Part shown: piece after piece, positions 53,453-60,674 of the stretch
Layout: the number at the start of each line of letters is the position of its first letter
Numbering within the stretch: the first letter of the stretch is position 1
The notes under the pieces: generated by a model
Database searches by the model: none
What the model saw: the letters and a program-made list of their open reading frames with translations, nothing else
Told to the model about the DNA's origin: nothing
Assembly (NCBI GenBank): GCA_963739615.1
Contig: CAVUBD010000016.1
Span: 248,001 to 312,000, forward strand
Direction of reading: 5' to 3'
DNA from: Palsa-504 sp963739615
GTDB lineage: Bacteria; Actinomycetota; Actinomycetes; Streptosporangiales; Streptosporangiaceae
Length of the DNA: 64,000 bases
Made by a program: the position numbers and the translations under genes

Positions 53453-54352
53453 ATGACGACCGCGGGATCGCAGAACGGCTCGGCCGGGCAACTCCGGGAG
53501 GCGCTCATGGTCTGCGCGGCCGCGGGGATGCCGGGTGTCCTGTGCGTCACCGGTAATCCCGGCGGAGCGATCCACCTCGCCGACGGCCTGGTGACCGCCA
53601 TCGAGACGCCGGGTGCGCCCGGCCCCGAGGTCCTCCTGCTCCGCTCGCACCGGGTGACCGAATCCGGCTGGGACGCGGCCTTCGCCGCGGCCGCCGCGTA
53701 CGGCGGCCCGATGAGCGGCGAGCTCATCTCGCGCGAGCTTGTCGGATCTGGAGAACTCGAGGCGTTGCTGCGGACCGCCCTGGCCGATGCCATGTTCGCC
53801 CTGGCCAGCGGGACCGTCGAGGACTACAGGGCCGGGCCGGGGCCGGCCGAGATCATCCTCCCGCTTGAGCCCGGCGCGGAACCGGACGGGCTGCTGGCCG
53901 AGGCAGCGCGCCGTATCGCCGTCCTCGCCTCGCTGCCCGCGCGGCACCACCGCGACCGGATCGTGGCCACCCCGCAGGCGGCACGGCCAGGCGTCAGGCT
54001 CGGCGACGGCCAGGACGAGATCGCGGCCCTGGCCGACGGGCGGCGGACCCCCCGCGACCTGGCGTTCGCCCTGGGCCGCGGTGTCTACGCGACCACCTTG
54101 CAGCTGGCCCGGATGCACCAGGCCGGCCTGCTGGCGACCGTCCCGTCCCGGACGGCACCCGGCCCGGCCCGCCGGGAACCAGGCGCGGGCGGCGAGAAGG
54201 TAGCCGCTTACGGGCTGCCGCGCCGCCAGCGGGACCTCTCAACCGTGCCCCGGCGCTCCGGGACACCGGGCCGGATGCCCGACCTGCACACGCCGCCCGG
54301 TCTGCTGCGACCGCGTACCGCCTGGGGCACCAGCCCCAGCGAGGCACCATAA
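53453..54352 (+). CDS. DUF4388/PATAN-like domain protein
   Basis: The 299-residue protein starts LREALMVCAAAGMPGVLCVTGNPGGAIHLADGLVTAIETPGAPG and continues with helices GELISRELVGSGELEALLRTALADAMFALASGTVEDY, then a winged-helix-like region DEIAALADGRRTPRDLAFALGRGVYATTLQLARMHQAGL and a Pro/Arg-rich disordered tail. Same layout as 50607. It follows the Roadblock gene by 3 bp and precedes another, giving a Roadblock-PATAN-Roadblock operon. Confidence 0.65.
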   Translation: MTTAGSQNGSAGQLREALMVCAAAGMPGVLCVTGNPGGAIHLADGLVTAIETPGAPGPEVLLLRSHRVTESGWDAAFAAAAAYGGPMSGELISRELVGSGELEALLRTALADAMFALASGTVEDYRAGPGPAEIILPLEPGAEPDGLLAEAARRIAVLASLPARHHRDRIVATPQAARPGVRLGDGQDEIAALADGRRTPRDLAFALGRGVYATTLQLARMHQAGLLATVPSRTAPGPARREPGAGGEKVAAYGLPRRQRDLSTVPRRSGTPGRMPDLHTPPGLLRPRTAWGTSPSEAP

Positions 54353-54392
54353 CCACAAAGCGAAATGTAATACACCGTAAAAGGGGGGCCGA

Positions 54393-54755
54393 ATGGCCGA
54401 GGACAAGCTGCTCGACGAGATGCAGGCGCTGCGCGAGCGGATCACGGGGATCACCGGGACCGTGGTGGCCAGCCGCGACGGCCTGATCATCAGGGAAGAC
54501 ACCGGCGGGGTGAATCCGGACAACCTGGCCGCGCTGACCTCGGCCGCTTTGTCCCTGGCCCAGCGGCTGGCCAGCGAGGCACGCCAGGGCACCCTGCGCG
54601 AGGCCGTGACCAGGAGCAGCGGCGGCTACGTCGCCATCTACGCCGTCGGTGCCGCCGCCGTCCTGGTCCTCCTGGGCGACGAGGGCCTGGACATCGCCAG
54701 GCTGCACCGCGAGTCCCGCGCCGCCGTCGACACCATCGAGATGCTCCTCACCTGA
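54393..54755 (+). CDS. Roadblock/LC7 domain protein (MglB-like)
   Basis: The 120-residue protein is a clean Roadblock domain: LLDEMQALRERITGITGTVVASRDGLIIREDTGGVNPDNLAALTSAALSLAQRLASEARQGTLREAVTRSSGGYVAIYAVGAAAVLVLLGDEGLDIARL. It is closely related in pattern to the protein at 50178. ATG 54393 follows AAAGGGGGG. It is the last gene of the plus-strand group; no GTPase or DUF742 gene follows, unlike in Streptomyces conservons. Confidence 0.9.
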   Translation: MAEDKLLDEMQALRERITGITGTVVASRDGLIIREDTGGVNPDNLAALTSAALSLAQRLASEARQGTLREAVTRSSGGYVAIYAVGAAAVLVLLGDEGLDIARLHRESRAAVDTIEMLLT

Positions 54756-54782
54756 GACCCGGCTTCACCTGAGACCCGGCTT
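54749..54782. repeat. tandem 17-bp repeat containing both convergent stop codons
   Basis: CACCTGAGACCCGGCTT occurs twice in a row. The first copy holds the TGA of the Roadblock gene (54753-54755) and the junction holds the reverse-strand TGA of the methyltransferase gene (54765-54767). Confidence 0.9.
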
Positions 54783-55601
54783 ACGGGCGACACCGCCGCG
54801 CAGCGAGCGGGGATATACCGAGGGCGGGACGGCCGGATCAGGCCGCCACTCGGTCATCCAGACCACCCCCGGGTCGACGAGGTCGAAGCCGTCAAAGAAA
54901 CGCTGGATTTCCGCCAGTGAACGGACATGCAGCGCGGTCGGCGTCTGCCGGTAGACCCTGGTCGCGGAGCCAACGGTGTCGTGGGGGTCTTCTTCCGCGG
55001 TGCCGGTGGTCCCGTGGCTGATGGCCAGGTAGCTGCCTGGCGCGATGCGGTCGCGGTACCCGGCGATAATCCGATGCGGATCTTCCTCGTCGGAGACGAA
55101 ATGCAGGACGCTCGCGCACATCACCGCTACCGGCTGCGCCAGGTCGAGCAGCGCGAGAACCTCCGGGTGCCGCAGGACCGCGGCCGGGTCGCGCAGGTCA
55201 GCGTGCACCATGGCGACCTGGTCACCGTATGCCAGCAGCGCCTGGCCATGCGACCAGACCACGGGGTCGTTGTCGACGTAGACGACGCGTGCGTCCGGCG
55301 CGGCCTGCTGGGCCATCTCGTGCACGTTGGCCTGGGTCGGAAGGCCGCCCCCGAGATCCAGGAACTGCCGCACGCCTCCCTCCGTAACCAGGTACCGGAC
55401 GACCCGGCCAAGAAAAGCCCGGTTATCGTGCGCTATCGTCGCGATTCCGGGGATCGCTTGGGTAAGTTGCCTGGCCGCTTCACGGTCGGCGGCGAAATTG
55501 TCTTTGCCGCCGAGCAGGAAGTCGTAAATCCTGGCGACGTTCGGCCTGGTTATGTCGATGCCGTCCAGAGCAGGCCGCTGCGTGGTCATCTGCGTCATCA
55601 C
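54765..55601 (-). CDS. SAM-dependent methyltransferase, PF04672 (DUF574) type
   Basis: The 278-residue protein has the start typical of the family (ITRPNVARIYDFLLGGKDNFAADREAA), the SAM-binding loop FLDLGGGLPTQANVHEMAQ near residue 80, VVYVDNDPVVWSHGQALL, and AVMCASVLHFVSDEEDPHRIIAGYRD. These proteins are numerous in actinomycetes and usually near XRE-type regulators; the substrate is not known. Full length, no break. It converges with the Roadblock gene. Confidence 0.92.
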   Translation of the reverse strand: MMTQMTTQRPALDGIDITRPNVARIYDFLLGGKDNFAADREAARQLTQAIPGIATIAHDNRAFLGRVVRYLVTEGGVRQFLDLGGGLPTQANVHEMAQQAAPDARVVYVDNDPVVWSHGQALLAYGDQVAMVHADLRDPAAVLRHPEVLALLDLAQPVAVMCASVLHFVSDEEDPHRIIAGYRDRIAPGSYLAISHGTTGTAEEDPHDTVGSATRVYRQTPTALHVRSLAEIQRFFDGFDLVDPGVVWMTEWRPDPAVPPSVYPRSLRGGVARKPGLR

Positions 55602-55808
55602 TCCCGATCTCGGGTGGATGCTACCAGGGCGGGCGCGTACGCCCTGGAACCATACGCACCACAGCTCCCCCGCATCACGTAGTAGGTGCAGACGCCCCCG
55701 GCCCCCGGATACGCGAGGGGATATCCCTGGCGCCGGCTACGTCCCCCGGCAGCGTGAGCGGATCCCGGCCAGACGTCAAACGCTGCGGACATGCGGCCCG
55801 GCGAACGG

Positions 55809-57020
55809 TCAGCCAAGGCCGATCCAGGAGGCGAACAGGCTCAGTTCCTCGCGCCCCCGGCGCGAGGCCGCGATGGCCAGAGCGGTCTCGCGGACCATCG
55901 GATGATGCCGGGTCTGCTGCGGCGCGATCCGGCGCGCCTGCTCAAGACAGCGCAGCCCGCCCGCATGATCCCCGGCCATCACATAGCCACGAGCCAGATC
56001 AATGTAATGATGCCCGCGGCGAACCGCCGGGACCGATGGCCCCAGACGTACTCCCCGCGACCGCCGCACGGCCTCCTCGCCGTCCTCCAGTTCAACGGCA
56101 ACCGCCACCTCATGCTGGGCAACATTCGACGGGCCGAACGCCAGCCCGTAATCATTACGGTCCGCGCCCATCCGATCCGCCACCAGCCGGGCCGCCTCAA
56201 CGTGCGCCCACGCCTCCTGCGCGTACCCCGGCCCAAGTGTCCTCGCGGCACGCGCCGCCAGAATCGCTGAGCGCAGATGAGCCGACCCATACACCGACAA
56301 CGTTGGCCCGTCCATTACAGACAAGTCATCGCCAAGATCCCCCCGGACCTGCTCCATCAGCACCAGCGCCTGAGCGTAGGCCCCGGCCGCCATCAGCGAC
56401 GCGGTGCGCTGCCAGCGCACCCGCTGGACCCGGAGCGGATCTCCGCACCGCTCCGACGCCCACCTGATCCGGTCGACAACCTGGCCGCGCAGGTCCAGGT
56501 ACCCGAGAAGATTCACGATTGCCGACGCGCCCGAGTACGCCTCGGCCAGCAGCCCGAACAGGGCAGGCTGGTCCTCGTCACGGGCGGCATGCGCAGCAGC
56601 GCCGAGCTCATCCAGCAGCCCCGGAAGCTCCGCGCCGATCTGCACGTATCTCGCGGCCTGCCCGAGATCCGAAATCCGCCGCACGTCGGCGCCCAGCTCA
56701 CCGAACGGCCTCGGAGTCACGCTTTCGTCGGGCAGGTCGAACGTGTCCACGCTGCGCCGGATCGGGGCCACCGCCTCATGCAGTCGCCCGGCCTGCCCTC
56801 GCGCGTCCTCGTACGGCTGCCCGGTCACGCGCGGCACGTCCACCCGCAGAGCGCGGGCCACCGCGCCGATCAGCGCCGGGCTAGCAGGCGCGGCGCCGGA
56901 CTCGACCTTGGCCAGCAGGCTGTACGACACGTGCGCGCGCTGCGCGAGCTCCCGCGCCGTCCACCCGCGCGTCTTGCGGATCACCGCAATCCGGGCGCCA
57001 ATCCGATCCTCGTCAGCCAT
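55809..57020 (-). CDS. XRE-family transcriptional regulator with TPR-like C-terminal domain
   Basis: The 403-residue protein has an N-terminal helix-turn-helix (IGARIAVIRKTRGWTARELAQRAHVSYSLLAKVESGAAPASPALIGAVARAL) and a long all-helical region with TPR-like pairs (AYSGASAIVNLLGYLDLRGQVVDRIRWA, YAQALVLMEQVRGDLGD, YIDLARGYVMAGDHAGGLRCLEQARRIAP). The group is widespread in Streptomyces-like genomes and often accompanies small DUF397/WATR-type or methyltransferase genes. ATG 57018-57020 follows GGCGGGCGG. It diverges from the Cys-rich gene at 57120. Confidence 0.9.
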   Translation of the reverse strand: MADEDRIGARIAVIRKTRGWTARELAQRAHVSYSLLAKVESGAAPASPALIGAVARALRVDVPRVTGQPYEDARGQAGRLHEAVAPIRRSVDTFDLPDESVTPRPFGELGADVRRISDLGQAARYVQIGAELPGLLDELGAAAHAARDEDQPALFGLLAEAYSGASAIVNLLGYLDLRGQVVDRIRWASERCGDPLRVQRVRWQRTASLMAAGAYAQALVLMEQVRGDLGDDLSVMDGPTLSVYGSAHLRSAILAARAARTLGPGYAQEAWAHVEAARLVADRMGADRNDYGLAFGPSNVAQHEVAVAVELEDGEEAVRRSRGVRLGPSVPAVRRGHHYIDLARGYVMAGDHAGGLRCLEQARRIAPQQTRHHPMVRETALAIAASRRGREELSLFASWIGLG

Positions 57021-57119
57021 CCGCCCGCCCCAACGACTTTCAAGCGATTTGAAATTTAACAGGCAGTACTCAGCTCCATGCTGCTCTGTAACGACCGAAA
57101 CCTGCAACCGGAAGACATC

Positions 57120-57923
57120 ATGAGCGAGGAACACCAGACTACAACCGCCACTGGCGAAGCCATCGAGGCCGATTTCGGCGGCCGCTGGGGCGTCTGGCTC
57201 AGCGACACCGGCCGCTGGTGGGCTACGCGCACGAGCGCGCTCACATCCGCCCAGCACAACGCGGGATGCCGGCCTAGTATTGACTACGTGGAGCCGCCGT
57301 GTCGCCTGGCGATCCCAACCTGCATCGGTTGCGGAGCGATGAGGCATTATGAGAGCTGTGCGGGGGCCTGCTCCGAGCGCAAGCTGGAGCTCGTCAGCGG
57401 CGGCTTGTACGACGAGCTGTCGGCGGCCGCGGCGGCGTGCCGTATTCGCATCCAACAGCTCCGGGTTGTAATCGAGGAACTGGCGCGCACGGAGCCAGGC
57501 CCGGATGAGTGGCGGGCCGCGTACGAGGAGCTCCAGCAATCGGCGCGTGCGGTGCTGCGACGCTTTGGCTCGGCGTCCGGGGGCTGGGACGATGGGCTGC
57601 TTTCGCCTGCCAAGACCGTGATCGTCTGGCGCTGCCCGGACTGCGGTGGCCTTGATGCGCCGCAACCGTGCCTCGATGTGTGCATCTGGCGTCCGGCCGA
57701 CTGGGTGGATGCGACCTCGTACGAGTCGGAGCGCTCGCGGGCCGCCTCCGACCGCGTGATTGAGCAGTCGCTGGCTGGGCTGCTCCGCATGCTCGTGTCC
57801 GCAACGCCGCGTGACGGGCAGTGGGAGCGAAGCTGGCGTGCCTTTCAATCGCAAGCGCGGCTCGCTTTCCAGCCGAGGGACGACGCACCGGTCCCGGCGC
57901 GGAACCGTCCGTGTCCGAGGTGA
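57120..57923 (+). CDS. hypothetical protein with two CxxCG...CxxxC zinc-binding-like motifs
   Basis: The 267-residue protein starts at ATG 57120 (GGAAG upstream). Residues about 20-45 (FGGRWGVWLSDTGRWWATRTSALT) resemble the short proteins that often lie next to XRE regulators. Then a Cys cluster CIGCGAMRHYESCAGAC near 75-91 and, after a helical spacer of about 100 residues, a second one CPDCGGLDAPQPCLDVC near 185-201. The repeated CxxCG-x9/10-CxxxC layout suggests two similar zinc knuckles. The N-terminal part and the rest could be two ancestral genes fused (GTG 57288 is a possible internal start). Its end overlaps the globin-ankyrin gene by 4 bp. Confidence 0.55.
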   Translation: MSEEHQTTTATGEAIEADFGGRWGVWLSDTGRWWATRTSALTSAQHNAGCRPSIDYVEPPCRLAIPTCIGCGAMRHYESCAGACSERKLELVSGGLYDELSAAAAACRIRIQQLRVVIEELARTEPGPDEWRAAYEELQQSARAVLRRFGSASGGWDDGLLSPAKTVIVWRCPDCGGLDAPQPCLDVCIWRPADWVDATSYESERSRAASDRVIEQSLAGLLRMLVSATPRDGQWERSWRAFQSQARLAFQPRDDAPVPARNRPCPR

Positions 57924-59446
57924 ACGCTGTGCATCCTGGGTGTCTTGAGCACCGCGGCCTGCTGGATCATCCGCTGGGTTTCCGGCCTTTCCTGGGTACT
58001 GACCTGTTCGAGCGGATCGGCGGTCAGCCGGTGATCGACAAACTGGTTGACCTCCTGTACGAGGGGCTCGAGGACGACGAGCAGCTGCGCCCCTTGTTCC
58101 CGCGCGACCTGGCTGACGGCCGGTCGATGCAAAGGCTCTTCTTCGCTGAGTGGCTGGGCGGTCCCCGCCGCTACAGCGAGCAGTCCCACGCAGGTCTGAG
58201 GCACCGCCACGACAGTCTCCCGATCACGCCGGCGCTTGCCAGCCGGTGGCTGGGGCACTTCCGCCGGGCGATGGAGGCCACGGTCGCGGCGGAGAACGAC
58301 CGCAGGGCGATCTTCGCTCAGGTCAGCTCCCTGGCCTCGGTTCTAGTCAGCGGAGGCGAGCCGACGAACGGCCCACGACACGTGGCCTGGTGCGGGATCG
58401 GCGCCCGTAGCATGGGGCAGGCCAGGGATCTCGCGCGTCGTGGTGATGCCGCCGGGGTCGGCGCGGCGCTGGCGGAGGCACCGGATCTGCTGCGTCCGGC
58501 ATACGCCGCTTCGATCATGCAGGCGGCGTCCCTGGCGGGCCGCGCCGAGATCGTCCGGATGCTGCTGGACCACGGCGTCGGAGCGGACCATCCTTTTTAC
58601 CTTCCGGTGGGCGTCACCGGGGTGGCGTTCGAGCGGGTGGTCTTCGTGACGCCGCTGTGCGCGGCCCGGATGAAGCGCCGTTCCGCAATCGAGACGCTGC
58701 TCATGGCGGCAGGTGCCCACGAGGACGTCTTCACCTCGGCATTTCTCGGCGACCTCACCTCGCTCGCGCGGATGCTCGCGGCCGGCCCGGACCTTGCCCA
58801 GGCGGCGGATCCGGCGGTCGACGTCCTCGACATCACCCCCGTCGAACACGCGATCGCGGGCCGGCAGGTCGCCGCGCTGCGGCTCATCCTCGGCCACGTT
58901 GCCTATCCGCTCCCGGGCGGTGGTGTACGGGCGTTGCGCGGTGCCGCCGCACAGGGCAGCCTGGCGATGGTCGAGCTGCTGCTGGCGCATGGGGCGGACG
59001 GGACACGGATCGGCGCCGGACGCTGGGTCCTGCATCCTGAGCTCGCTCCCCTGCTGGCCAGCCGCGGGGCGGCGATCGACTCCGCCGGATCGTGGATCGG
59101 TGCCAGCTGCACGGGAAACCAGGGCCGCAAGGACGACCCGGAGTACGTCCGCGCGCTACTACGCCACGGTGCCCGCGCGAACGATCGCCGTACCGGGGAC
59201 ACCGGCGTCCGGGCTCTCAATGCGACGGCCCTGCACTACGCCACCAAGGCAGGCTTCCTGAGGACCATCGAGGTACTCCTCGACCATGGCGCAGACCCGG
59301 ACGCCCGCGACAGTCACGGCCGCGCACCGCTCGACTGGCTGGAACAAGCGGCACCATCGGTCTCGCGAGCCGCAGTCAGAAACCTGCTCGCGGCGAGGCT
59401 CAGCCCGCCAGCAGGACGCCCAGGAGCAACGCGGCCAAGGCGCTGA
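57920..59446 (+). CDS. truncated hemoglobin (group II-like) fused to ankyrin repeats
   Basis: The 508-residue protein has a truncated-globin domain at about 28-130: LFERIGGQPVIDKLVDLLYEGLEDDEQLRPLFP, FFAEWLGGPRRYSE, LRHRHDSLPITPALASRWLGHF. The His at about 97 matches the proximal heme ligand and Trp 110 the G8 Trp of group II globins. From about 170 onward ankyrin repeats follow (AASLAGRAEIVRMLLDHGVGADHP, AAAQGSLAMVELLLAHGADG, ALHYATKAGFLRTIEVLLDHGADPDARDSHGRAPLDWL). GTG 57920 overlaps the stop of the preceding gene (GTGA), so both are translated together. A heme- or gas-sensing protein that acts through protein contacts is a reasonable guess. Confidence 0.85.
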   Translation: MNAVHPGCLEHRGLLDHPLGFRPFLGTDLFERIGGQPVIDKLVDLLYEGLEDDEQLRPLFPRDLADGRSMQRLFFAEWLGGPRRYSEQSHAGLRHRHDSLPITPALASRWLGHFRRAMEATVAAENDRRAIFAQVSSLASVLVSGGEPTNGPRHVAWCGIGARSMGQARDLARRGDAAGVGAALAEAPDLLRPAYAASIMQAASLAGRAEIVRMLLDHGVGADHPFYLPVGVTGVAFERVVFVTPLCAARMKRRSAIETLLMAAGAHEDVFTSAFLGDLTSLARMLAAGPDLAQAADPAVDVLDITPVEHAIAGRQVAALRLILGHVAYPLPGGGVRALRGAAAQGSLAMVELLLAHGADGTRIGAGRWVLHPELAPLLASRGAAIDSAGSWIGASCTGNQGRKDDPEYVRALLRHGARANDRRTGDTGVRALNATALHYATKAGFLRTIEVLLDHGADPDARDSHGRAPLDWLEQAAPSVSRAAVRNLLAARLSPPAGRPGATRPRR

Positions 59447-59627
59447 CGCCGGTCAGCGCGATCCACGCCACCTGGTTAAGCGCCGGGCGGCCGCCTGCGG
59501 CACCTGAGCGCCGAAACGGCGCAGAACCGGGACCAGAGCGGCGAGGACGAGCTGACCACCCACCCACGCGGTGGCTCGCGAGAACATGGAGGAACAGCCG
59601 GACGATATCCCAGGTGACCGGCAACAT
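59400..59627 (-). pseudogene. small membrane protein remnant (CopD-like) with two frameshifts
   Basis: Three pieces in alternating frames give one sensible protein: MLPVTWDIVRLFLHVLA, then ATAWVGGQLVLAALVPVLRRFGAQVPQAAARR, then LNQVAWIALTGVSALAALLLGVLLAG. The order and spacing resemble the start of copper-resistance D-like or similar four-helix membrane proteins. The frame changes lie near 59578 and near 59484, and the rest of the gene is missing. Its end overlaps the ankyrin gene by 47 bp. Confidence 0.55.
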
Positions 59628-59654
59628 CTTGCGCCCATCCCCTCCAGTTGCGAC

Positions 59655-59715
59655 TGACCCACCGCCATGACCCACCGCCATGACTCACCGCCATGACCCA
59701 CCGCCATGACCCACG
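59655..59715. repeat. 13-bp tandem repeat (about 4.6 units)
   Basis: The unit TGACCCACCGCCA is repeated four times with one C-to-T change (third unit TGACTCACCGCCA), followed by a partial fifth copy. It lies just upstream of the decayed membrane protein gene. Confidence 0.9.
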
Positions 59716-60228
59716 CCGCACGAGACGACTCGGCGCGGAGAAACCGGAATGTCCTGATGCTGGCCCTGGGCGATCATGGCCGGGATCACCGGAGGGGGTC
59801 CCTCACCCCGGCTGTTCCGTCCGAGGTTGCGGCTAGAGCTTTGGGTTCGGTTGCGTTTGCTCGGCTGGCTGATCGTGTGACCGGCGGTTCAGGCAGCCAG
59901 TCCAGCCGCAACGATGTGGCATCGGTGCGGTTGTATCCGCCTCGTCGTGACATCGTTGCGGTCGGTCAGGCCGTCCGGCGACCGGATGGCGGTACCTGAC
60001 AGGCTGGTGAGAAACCGGAGGCGGGGAGAGGTAATCTGCTGCGGCACTAAGTTAGTTTGCCGTGTGAGTCACTTCAGACGGCACGCCGCTTGCTCGTCAG
60101 TAACCTAAATGCCGTTGCAGTATTGGCACTACATATGGTGGGCGGGCGCTAAAATCTCACGTCAGAGGCCTTGAGGCCCTCGTCGATTGATCCCAGCCAT
60201 CAAAGTAAATTCCATTTGCTGCAACAGC
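59716..60228. other. intergenic region before the RiPP-like operon
   Basis: About 510 bp without a recognised gene. The GC content falls noticeably from about 60040 on, which marks the left border of the RiPP-like segment. An open frame at 59706-59999 has no known product. AT-rich promoter-like sequence occurs around 60117-60155. Confidence 0.45.
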
Positions 60229-60268
60229 CTCCATGCGATCTCCATACGATCTCCACGCGATCTCCACA
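60229..60268 (+). promoter_or_regulatory. 11-bp direct repeats (iteron-like operator) upstream of the RiPP precursor
   Basis: CTCCATGCGAT, CTCCATACGAT and CTCCACGCGAT follow each other without spacing, then a partial fourth copy CTCCACA. An 11-bp period equals one helical turn and is typical of SARP-type activator sites, which usually lie just upstream of a -10 box. A TATGGT sequence follows 18 bp after the last repeat. Confidence 0.65.
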
Positions 60269-60425
60269 GGAATCTGAAAAATCTTTTATGGTACTTAAAG
60301 GTATTACCTGGCCAACCGGAAAGGGTGTTGAGTACCTCACGCGGTCAGGCAAGGACCTTGACATCGGGGCGGGATCGAGATGGGTTCCGCCTGAATTCAA
60401 ATCACTAGATCCGCAGGAGCTTGTC

Positions 60426-60659
60426 ATGGCCGAAGAGGACGTTCAAGTCGAACGAGTCGTTCAATCCGCGATCTTGGACGCGATCAAGACACGTGTCGCC
60501 AACCTGAATGTCAGCTCAGCCCTCGCCGACGCGACTGATCTGTACGCCAAGAACACCCCGGGCGACGGCTACGCGAAGAACCAGGCGCTGACCAACGTCG
60601 GTGACATCAAGACGCTTCCAGCGTTCGACGTCCAGACCCCTGTCGTCAAGTCTCAGTGA
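60426..60659 (+). CDS. putative RiPP precursor peptide (77 residues)
   Basis: ATG 60426 has AGGAG 6 nt upstream. The acidic N-terminal part MAEEDVQVERVVQSAILDAI could be a leader; the second half has no Cys and contains YAKN twice (LYAKNTPGDGYAKNQA) and ends LPAFDVQTPVVKSQ. The frame is also open upstream (ATG 60288 gives 123 residues), but that part has no ribosome binding site and may overlap the promoter. Position directly before a HEXXH gene and a radical SAM/SPASM gene in one operon is the main argument for a precursor. It does not end in the FxSxx-COOH motif known for FxsA peptides. Confidence 0.6.
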   Translation: MAEEDVQVERVVQSAILDAIKTRVANLNVSSALADATDLYAKNTPGDGYAKNQALTNVGDIKTLPAFDVQTPVVKSQ

Positions 60660-60674
60660 GCGTTTGCGAAGGCG

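Noticed and set aside
59706..59999. 97-codon plus-strand frame between the 13-bp repeats and the RiPP segment
   Set aside because: Starts within the repeat, has no domain, and codon usage is inconsistent along its length.
60171..60425. Upstream extension of the RiPP precursor to 60171
   Set aside because: The extension includes the 11-bp repeat operator and has no ribosome binding site; the start at 60426 has AGGAG.
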